Positions 53,401 to 58,852 of a stretch of DNA of 58,852 nt are shown in pieces (position 1 is the first letter of the stretch; each line of letters begins with the position of its first letter). The position numbers and the translations under genes are program-made. This DNA comes from Anaerobacillus alkalilacustris (GTDB taxonomy: Bacteria > Bacillota > Bacilli > Bacillales > Anaerobacillaceae), in contig NZ_MLQR01000017.1 in assembly GCF_001866005.1 (NCBI RefSeq), forward strand, positions 101 to 58,952, given 5' to 3'. The notes beneath the pieces are model-generated. The model was not told the DNA's origin. It was given only the letters and a program-made list of their open reading frames with translations, and ran no database searches.

Positions 53401-54411
53401 ATGAAAACTGGAAAATTTATTGGAAGAAGGATAATTAAAACAGGTATAGCAGTTTTTATCACTGCTTTTATTTGTTTACAGCTGAATTTACCTGCAGAGT
53501 TTGCAGTTATTGCAGCAATTGTAACAATTGAACCAACAGCTTTTGATTCAATTAGAAAAGGAGTTATCCGTTTTCCGGCATCGGCAATCGGGGCAGCGTT
53601 TGCAGTAATTTTTGTTGCTTTATGGGGAGAAACGGTTTTGTCATATACACTAGCAGCTGTTTTCACAATATTCTTGTGCCAAAAACTAAAATTAAATGAT
53701 GGTATCCTTGTTGCCACGTTAACCGCAGTTGCTATGGTACCTGATATTAATGGACACTTTATTTTAACCTTTTTATCTAGATTAGGAACGACAACTATCG
53801 GTATTACTGTATCATCGTTAGTTAATTTTTTTATATTGCCTCCGAAGTTCACTCCACTCATAAATGAGAAGCTTAAAGCTACCTTTTTATTAGCTAGCGA
53901 AGTACTCAGCAAAACTATGCAAGACATTATTGAATCAAACCCTAAAAGAACGGTTAATCCTACTTATTTGAAGTTTAGAAATACAACAGAAAAGGTTAGT
54001 GAATTATTATCTTATCAAGAGCGTGAATGGAACTATCATAAAATAAAAATTAGCGAATACCGTAACTTTTATAAACTAAAAAAAATGAATACTATCATGC
54101 AAAAAATAGCATTACATATTGGGAATTTACAGTACGTAAATGAGCCGGGGCAATTTACTATGAAAGAAAAAGAAATTATATTAAAAAGCGTTCAATCAAC
54201 ACAATTAATTTTAGAAAATCTCTCAAATACTATTCCAGAAGATCATTATAAGTTGATCGGTGAGTTAGATTCTCAATTAAGACTTGAAGCAACCCAATTA
54301 TCGAAGTCTTCGCAATTTTTCCATCATTTCACTACAAAAAGGATTGTTTATTTTGAGTTGCTATCCATACATGATTCATTGGAAGAACTTTATCAAATAA
54401 ACGCTGATTAG
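53401..54411 (+). CDS. Aromatic acid exporter family protein (DUF939/YqjA-like)
   Basis: About 336 residues. The N-terminal half has about five predicted membrane segments (GRRIIKTGIAVFITAFICLQL, VTIEPTAFDSIRKGVIRFPASAIGAAF), and the C-terminal half is a long soluble helical domain. The family resembles the aromatic-acid exporter (ArAE) superfamily. ATG 53401 lies 8 bases after AAGGTG; GTG 53392 is a possible alternative start. Function unknown. Confidence 0.75.
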   Translation: MKTGKFIGRRIIKTGIAVFITAFICLQLNLPAEFAVIAAIVTIEPTAFDSIRKGVIRFPASAIGAAFAVIFVALWGETVLSYTLAAVFTIFLCQKLKLNDGILVATLTAVAMVPDINGHFILTFLSRLGTTTIGITVSSLVNFFILPPKFTPLINEKLKATFLLASEVLSKTMQDIIESNPKRTVNPTYLKFRNTTEKVSELLSYQEREWNYHKIKISEYRNFYKLKKMNTIMQKIALHIGNLQYVNEPGQFTMKEKEIILKSVQSTQLILENLSNTIPEDHYKLIGELDSQLRLEATQLSKSSQFFHHFTTKRIVYFELLSIHDSLEELYQINAD

Positions 54412-54430
54412 TAATATATTAATAAGTAAA

Positions 54431-54476
54431 CTACCAATCAGAGGGGATGAAGGTCTCACTGATTGAAGTTCAGCTT
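54431..54476 (-). repeat. Second repeat family, copy B (opposite orientation)
   Basis: On the minus strand it reads AAAGCTGAACTTCAATCAGT, AGACCTTCATCCCC, TCTGATTGGTAG. Copy A is at 16256-16311. Here it lies right after the DUF939 stop (54411). Confidence 0.6.
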
Positions 54477-54540
54477 TGACGAGTTTAATGAATGATGAAA
54501 TTTATTAAATTGAAAATTAATACTAAAATGTTTTGGGGAA

Positions 54541-54577
54541 AACTCAGCTTGTGAATGATGCAAGCTGAGTTCTTTTT
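54541..54577 (+). terminator. Terminator upstream of nrfH
   Basis: AACTCAGCTTG (54541-54551) and CAAGCTGAGTT (54561-54571) form 11 perfect pairs with CTTTTT after. It closes the exporter transcript. Confidence 0.87.
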
Positions 54578-54683
54578 GATTCTTCTTTACATAAACCTAG
54601 ATAAAAATTGGGATAAATGTGTAAAAATATGTGAAATGGGAAATATATAATCTTATAAACTTTTGTCTATATGGGGGTGTAAG

Positions 54684-55187
54684 ATGATTAAGCGGTTTAA
54701 AGAAATGAATAACAAAGCGCTATTATTTGTATTATTAGGGGTTTTAATTGGCGTAGTTGTGTATGCAGGATCAGTAACGGCGATTAAAGCAACTGATACA
54801 GGAGAGTTCTGTTCAAGTTGCCACGTTATGGATACTGTATATGAAGCTTTCACAAATTCTCCTCATGCCAGGCTTGACTGTAATGATTGCCACGCACCTA
54901 CAGATAGTATAGTGGAAAAGATGGTTTTCAAAGCAAAGGCAGGGTTAGGACATATTTATATGAACACAATTGGGGCGAGTAAGATACCTGATGTACTGCA
55001 CGCAACTGAAGATTCAGTTGATGTAATCAATAAAAATTGTATTTCTTGTCATTCTTATACGATTGAAAATGTATCTCATGACTCAAAAGGTACTTGTATT
55101 GACTGTCACCGTCAAGTGCCCCATGGATTAGGAATTTTTAAATCTCCTGATTGGCATTTAAAACTAAATATCGATGCAGCAAAATAA
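54684..55187 (+). CDS. nrfH: Cytochrome c nitrite reductase small subunit
   Basis: About 167 residues; start ATG 54684 (TGGGGGTG upstream). One N-terminal membrane anchor (about 12-34) and four CXXCH haem sites at about residues 43, 66, 119 and 138 (CSSCH, CNDCH, CISCH, CIDCH). It is a NapC/NirT-type quinol dehydrogenase that passes electrons from menaquinol to NrfA on the outer face of the membrane. It lies directly before nrfA. No obvious FNR palindrome; a TGTGA half-site is at 54630-54634. Confidence 0.93.
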   Translation: MIKRFKEMNNKALLFVLLGVLIGVVVYAGSVTAIKATDTGEFCSSCHVMDTVYEAFTNSPHARLDCNDCHAPTDSIVEKMVFKAKAGLGHIYMNTIGASKIPDVLHATEDSVDVINKNCISCHSYTIENVSHDSKGTCIDCHRQVPHGLGIFKSPDWHLKLNIDAAK

Positions 55188-55215
55188 ACCTTTAATAAAG
55201 AAAGGGTGATCACTT

Positions 55216-56655
55216 GTGAGAAAATTTGGACTAGTGTTTAAGCTACTAATGATAGTTCTTACTTTAATAATTCTACAGGCATGTTTGAGTCCTGATGATT
55301 TAACGGTAGACGAAACAGAGCCATTAACAGATCTCTCGCCAAATGAATATTTAAATACAGCATTTAAAGATGCTTTTCCAGTACATTATGAAAGTTTCTT
55401 ACGTAATATGGGAAATGGTAGGCCTCCAGTTTCAAAATTCATTCCTGAATATGAACCTTATTTACCGATATTGTTTGCAGGTTTTGCGTTTGAGCAAGAA
55501 TATAATACAACGAGGGGACATACATACGCAGTTGAGGATGTAATTTCTATTGCTAGGATTGGTGAACGTTCAATCGGTTCATGTATGACATGTAAAAGTT
55601 CAACAGTTACTCCACTATTGGAAGAGTTTGGTGATGACTATTGGGCGGCAAATTTCAGAGGTGAGATATTACCCCGAATGGAAGAACTCGCTTCGATAGG
55701 GGCATCAGAAGAGCTTGGAGAATATGGACATGTATCAATAGGATGCTCAGATTGTCATAATCCAGTGACGATGGAGTTACGTATTACTCGGCCATCTTTA
55801 ACGAATGCTTTGGCTCGTCAAGGTATAGATGTAACAGAAGCTACTAGAAATGAAATGCGTACATATGTCTGTGCTCAATGTCATGTTGAATATTATTTTG
55901 AACCTGAATTAAAAAAGGTTAGATTCCCATGGGATTTAGGAAATCGACCTGAGGATATGTATGAATATTTTCAAACAATTGCTATCGAAGAAGGCTTTGA
56001 TTATGATTACATTCATGCTGTATCTGGTTCTCCAATATTAAAAGCACAGCATCCTGAATATGAGTTATGGAGTTATGGTTCTCATGGAAGTGCTGAAGTT
56101 TCTTGTTCCGATTGTCATATGCCGTTTGAGAGAAGAGATGATAGACGAAAGATCTCCTCTCATTATTGGATTTCACCTTTAGAAACGATCCAACAGTCAT
56201 GTAGAACTTGTCACTCGGATAAGACGGAAAAATATATACGAGAAAGAGTAGGGGCTATTCAAGAGCGCCATTTAAATGCCGTACATGAATCCCAAGATTT
56301 GACCGTTGAAGCGCATTATTATGTTAATAGAATGATTACAGCCGGAGTGCCAGAAAATAAAATTATTGAAGCGCAAAATTTTGTTAGAGAAGCACAATGG
56401 TATGCAGATATTATTGCAGCAGAAAATTCAGATGGTTTCCACAACCCACAAGGTGGAATGGATACGCTTAGAATGGCATCTGATGCAGCTAACAATGTTC
56501 TTAAGTTAGCGACAGAAGAATTATTAAAGCTAAATGTAGATCTTGATGAATTACGTACTGAAATCTCTAAAGTGAAAGAAACTGTTTTAAATGAAGAAGA
56601 TCCGTTCCAAAAGCATATTCATGCAACGAATGAATTCTTTCCCAAACAGAATTAA
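55216..56655 (+). CDS. nrfA: Ammonia-forming cytochrome c nitrite reductase
   Basis: 479 residues starting at GTG. It has five haem motifs: CMTCK at residue 123 (the active-site haem with lysine ligand), CSDCH 177, CAQCH 219, CSDCH 297 and CRTCH 329. Signal peptide ends with a lipobox LQAC (Cys about 23), so the enzyme is probably lipid-anchored. VEYYF, SHGSAEVSCSDCH and FHNPQGGMDTL are usual NrfA segments. It reduces nitrite to ammonium in six-electron steps. With NrfH it forms the membrane complex used in anaerobic respiration. Confidence 0.95.
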   Translation: MRKFGLVFKLLMIVLTLIILQACLSPDDLTVDETEPLTDLSPNEYLNTAFKDAFPVHYESFLRNMGNGRPPVSKFIPEYEPYLPILFAGFAFEQEYNTTRGHTYAVEDVISIARIGERSIGSCMTCKSSTVTPLLEEFGDDYWAANFRGEILPRMEELASIGASEELGEYGHVSIGCSDCHNPVTMELRITRPSLTNALARQGIDVTEATRNEMRTYVCAQCHVEYYFEPELKKVRFPWDLGNRPEDMYEYFQTIAIEEGFDYDYIHAVSGSPILKAQHPEYELWSYGSHGSAEVSCSDCHMPFERRDDRRKISSHYWISPLETIQQSCRTCHSDKTEKYIRERVGAIQERHLNAVHESQDLTVEAHYYVNRMITAGVPENKIIEAQNFVREAQWYADIIAAENSDGFHNPQGGMDTLRMASDAANNVLKLATEELLKLNVDLDELRTEISKVKETVLNEEDPFQKHIHATNEFFPKQN

Positions 56656-56663
56656 TTAAGAAG

Positions 56664-56708
56664 AAAAAGGTAGCATTTTGGCATTGTTATGTCACAATGC
56701 TACTTTTT
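56664..56708 (+). terminator. Terminator of nrfHA
   Basis: AAAAAGGTAGCATT pairs with AATGCTACTTTTTT (with one bulged G) over an 18-base loop. It lies right after the nrfA stop. Confidence 0.8.
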
Positions 56709-56716
56709 TACAGTAT

Positions 56717-56868
56717 CAGAATTTATAAGTTTCTAACTTGGAAACTGTCTAGCTCCAGGCGCCATCGGCTCGATCACTTCAGACCTTCTCTTTCGGTCAA
56801 AAACCCGACCGCTACGAGCAGGTCTTCCAGTGTTTGTCGCCGATAGGCGGGCGCCTTTCGCTTTTCTT
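56717..56868 (+). repeat. Post-terminator repeat, full copy
   Basis: 152 bases that differ from 44009-44160 only at a few positions (for example TTTATAAGT for TTTATAAAT, GCCTTTCGCTTTTCTT for GCCTTGCGCTTTTCTT). It begins 9 bases after the nrfA terminator's T-run. Confidence 0.8.
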
Positions 56869-57202
56869 GTACTCTCTCTCGAACGGTATGTATAAATAAT
56901 GTGGAAAAAATATATTGTATTTGTAGGAAAATGATTGAAATGAAATTTGATAGTTAGTAAACTAGACATAGTCGAGTATTATGCTACATAGTTCTTTATC
57001 ACTAAATAAATATTAATTAGAGAGTTTATATAAGGAAGATAGAACTATAGTAGATGAATGAAAGTAGTCATATTTATTACAATGGTTTGGCTATTTATAC
57101 ATAATTCTTAAATTTTGATTTTTTTAGTAGTAGAGTGAATTTCATAATTACAAACATTTTTAGTGAATTTTAAAGCATCTAATTTAATTTGGAGGGAATA
57201 TA

Positions 57203-57565
57203 ATGGCAAAGATTTTAATCGTAGATGATGCAGCTTTTATGAGAATGACATTGAAAAATATTATGACAGCAGCGGGACATGAAGTTGTTGGTGAGGCTGC
57301 TAATGGTTTAGAGGCTATTGAAACTTATAAAAGTTCCCAACCAGAGTTAGTAACAATGGATATAACAATGCCTGAAATGGACGGAATCGAAGCATTGAAG
57401 GAGATTAAGAAGATAGACCCTAGTGCTAAAGTTGTCATGTGTTCGGCTATGGGACAACAAGGAATGGTTATTGAAGCAATTCAATCGGGAGCAGCTGATT
57501 TTATTGTTAAACCGTTTAATGCAGAACGGATTAATGAGTCTATTGGTAAAGTATTAACAAGATAA
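57203..57565 (+). CDS. cheY: CheY-like response regulator
   Basis: 120 residues, one receiver domain and no output domain. D8-D9 pocket, phospho-acceptor D53 in VTMDITMPEMDG, Ser in MCSAMG and Lys in FIVKPFNAERI. Bacillus CheY controls the flagellar switch. AATTTGGAGGGAA precedes the ATG. The next gene, 21 bases downstream, is an HD-GYP phosphodiesterase-like protein, so this CheY might instead signal to that protein. Confidence 0.9.
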   Translation: MAKILIVDDAAFMRMTLKNIMTAAGHEVVGEAANGLEAIETYKSSQPELVTMDITMPEMDGIEALKEIKKIDPSAKVVMCSAMGQQGMVIEAIQSGAADFIVKPFNAERINESIGKVLTR

Positions 57566-57586
57566 GTGTTTTAAGGAGTTTGCCTT

Positions 57587-58579
57587 ATGCGAATGATAAA
57601 TATTCAAGAGTATGACAAAAAAACAATGCAGCTTGCAGAACCTGTATATGATTACAGAAAAAGGATTTTGTTAGCAAGTGGATCTACAATTCATCCAAAA
57701 TATATGGAGAAATTAAAGGAGATCGGTATAAGGAGTTTAATAATTGAAGATTCAATATCGGTAGGAGTAACTTTAGATGAAATGATTGATATGCCAACTT
57801 GGATTGATGCTATTACGATAGTAGAAAAGGTATATCAACAAGCAAAGAATGGTCAAAAGCTATCTATTTCTGAACTTCAAAATACAGTGAAAAAGCTTAT
57901 TAACGAAGTTTCACAACGACGGGCAATTATATTAATTCCGACATCTACAATTGATGAAGCGTTAGCGCTTTACGCTCACGTGGTTAATGTTACGCTAATT
58001 TCTTTACAAATAGCTAAAAAATTAAATTTTAATCAGTTACACTTGAGTACTCTTGGGCTTGGAACACTACTCCATGATATTGGGAAAATGGTAACAACTG
58101 AAGTACTAGAACATCCGGAAAAAGGATTTCAATTATTAAAATCAAATCCAGAGGTTAGCTTGTTAGCCGCTCATGTTGCATATCAACATCATGAAACTTA
58201 TGAGGGTTCTGGTTTTCCTAGAGGAATTAGAGATAAGCAAATTATTGATTTAGCTCAGGTTTGTGTGGTTGCTAATGACTATGAAAATATGATTTCTAAA
58301 GAAGGGTACCAACCTCATGAAGCTATTGAAAAAATTATGTCATTAGTAGAAAAAAAATATAGTTATCATATTGTCCTTAGTTTTACAAATGGAATAATTA
58401 GTTATCCACCTGGTACCCATATTCGCTTAAACAACGGGTTATGTGGGATTGTAATAAGGATTGATAGTCATCTACATCGACCAATTATAAAAGTAGAAGG
58501 CATTAGTGAAGAAATTGATCTAAGTGAACAGTCGACTCTTTTTATTGAAAAGGTGTATAATGATTTAAGTGAAAACTAA
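57587..58579 (+). CDS. HD-GYP domain protein
   Basis: 330 residues. The metal-binding HDIGK is at about 164-168, with preceding YAHVVNVTLIS and following HHETYEGSGFPRGI. The usual GYP triplet is GFP here. HD-GYP proteins break down cyclic di-GMP or act as degenerate relatives. The N-terminal 120 residues lack a known sensor domain and the C-terminal tail (about 270-330) holds a beta-rich segment. AAGGAG lies before the ATG. It is presumably co-transcribed with cheY. Confidence 0.85.
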   Translation: MRMINIQEYDKKTMQLAEPVYDYRKRILLASGSTIHPKYMEKLKEIGIRSLIIEDSISVGVTLDEMIDMPTWIDAITIVEKVYQQAKNGQKLSISELQNTVKKLINEVSQRRAIILIPTSTIDEALALYAHVVNVTLISLQIAKKLNFNQLHLSTLGLGTLLHDIGKMVTTEVLEHPEKGFQLLKSNPEVSLLAAHVAYQHHETYEGSGFPRGIRDKQIIDLAQVCVVANDYENMISKEGYQPHEAIEKIMSLVEKKYSYHIVLSFTNGIISYPPGTHIRLNNGLCGIVIRIDSHLHRPIIKVEGISEEIDLSEQSTLFIEKVYNDLSEN

Positions 58580-58721
58580 AGGAAAAGGAAGGGGAGGCCA
58601 AAACCCAATGTCATCAGGCTAAGGATACAAATATTGGAATGTTACTTTGAGGCCACTGAAAAAGTGAATGTTTTTGAAAAACGAATGATTATAGGGGGGC
58701 AAAAATGTCGCCCTAACCCTC

Positions 58722-58759
58722 AAACGAGCCTTAGAAGCGATTCTAGAGGCTCGTTTTTT
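58722..58759. terminator. Hairpin terminator inside the IS end
   Basis: AAACGAGCC with GGCTCGTTT, plus inner pairing of TTAGAA and TTCTAG-type bases, followed on the plus strand by TTT. It could stop transcripts leaving the HD-GYP gene (plus) and the transposase (minus). Confidence 0.65.
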
Positions 58760-58764
58760 GAATA

Positions 58765-58852
58765 TTATTTTTCAGATAAAAAAATTTGGACTTTTTCAGC
58801 AGTCCGTGTTACTTTCTGCTTCTTTTTTTGTAATGAGCTACTATCAAAGTCC
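58765..58852 (-). CDS. Transposase C-terminal fragment (IS1182-type, partial)
   Basis: The minus strand is open from the window edge to TAA at 58765-58767 and gives about 28 residues (DFDSSSLQKKKQKVTRTAEK then VQIFLSEK). A basic, lysine-rich tail followed at once by an inverted-repeat-like end is the layout expected for an IS1182-family transposase. With so little of the gene the family is uncertain. Confidence 0.4.
   Translation of the reverse strand, partial: DFDSSSLQKKKQKVTRTAEKVQIFLSEK

Larger units (their letters stand above)
56656..57202. other. Intergenic region between nrfA and cheY
   Basis: 547 bases with a terminator (56664-56708), one full copy of repeat family 1 (56717-56868) and then about 330 AT-rich bases without recognised motifs that probably contain the cheY promoter. 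Open frames over the repeat are not believed. Confidence 0.6.
58649..58852 (-). mobile_element. End of an IS1182-type element (partial)
   Basis: GAGGCCACTGAAAAAGT starts at 58649. Read on the minus strand, it ends in ACTTTTTCAGTGGCCTC, as recalled for IS1182-family inverted repeats. Inside are a hairpin (AAACGAGCC 58722-58730 with GGCTCGTTT 58748-58756) and the tail of a minus-strand open frame. The other end lies outside the window, so the assignment needs a database check. Confidence 0.45.

Noticed and set aside
53382..53927. 181-residue minus-strand frame
   Set aside because: It is the antisense of the well-supported DUF939-type gene and has no independent support.
56733..56969. Minus-strand open frame near cheY
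   Set aside because: It lies mostly in the repeat copy and has no ribosome site or similarity.
1..58852. CRISPR array, tRNA or rRNA genes
   Set aside because: No regularly spaced repeats of that type, and no cloverleaf or rRNA-like sequence was seen in either strand.

Overview
The window is AT-rich DNA with strong Shine-Dalgarno sites (often AGGAGG), many TTG and GTG starts, lipoproteins with a lipobox, an RG-hydrolase locus of the B. subtilis yes/yte type, a Ycl-type siderophore importer and a KinE-like kinase. This points to a Gram-positive member of the Bacillaceae. NrfHA (ammonifying nitrite reductase) suggests a facultative or anaerobic relative such as Anaerobacillus-type lineages, but the genus cannot be fixed from the sequence alone.

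Layout. (1) 1-4640: tail of an IS21-type element (istB fragment), an OmpR/EnvZ-type two-component pair and an OFA-family MFS carrier. (2) 4638-11660: glutamine synthetase, read divergently from a set of genes headed by a LacI-type operator: a MATE-like membrane protein, an unrecognised alpha/alpha-toroid protein, an MFS carrier, kdgF and a xylose-isomerase-like TIM barrel. (3) 11760-37000: a large pectin-oligosaccharide locus. It holds two alpha/beta hydrolases, an LplA/YtcQ-type binding lipoprotein with two LplB/YtcP-type permeases (no ATPase gene), three GH43 enzymes, two GH28 enzymes, a YesL-like membrane protein, a uronate-dehydrogenase-like SDR, a pectin methylesterase, a YesS-type AraC regulator, a GH105 hydrolase, a YteS-like lipoprotein, a CE12 acetylesterase, and kduI and kduD. 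(4) 36500-47340: hexuronate catabolism: kdgK, a LacI regulator, uxaA, uxaB, kdgA and uxaC, then a second LacI regulator and a second uxaB. (5) 47420-51815: a MarR regulator and a Fur-type controlled FecCD siderophore importer. (6) 52050-58580: a PAS histidine kinase, an aromatic-acid-exporter-like protein, nrfH-nrfA, cheY and an HD-GYP protein. (7) 58649 to the end: terminal part of what looks like an IS1182-type element.

How it works together. Oligosaccharides cut outside the cell by enzymes not in this window would enter through the ABC importer. None of the polysaccharide-active enzymes has a recognisable signal peptide, so de-esterification (CE8, CE12, alpha/beta hydrolases), side-chain trimming (GH43 x3) and backbone cleavage (GH28 x2, GH105) should be cytoplasmic. 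Galacturonate would run through UxaC-UxaB-UxaA and unsaturated uronate through KdgF-KduI-KduD, both meeting at KDG and then KdgK-KdgA. There are no rhamnose genes, which favours homogalacturonan or xylogalacturonan over rhamnogalacturonan I.

The main observations are: a shared palindromic operator (core ACAACGTTGT) placed just after the -10 box at three promoters, which ties the uncharacterised 6.3 kb transporter gene to the uxa genes 32 kb away; a family of five structured repeats each sitting directly behind an intrinsic terminator; and the unrecognised toroid/transporter genes linked to kdgF.
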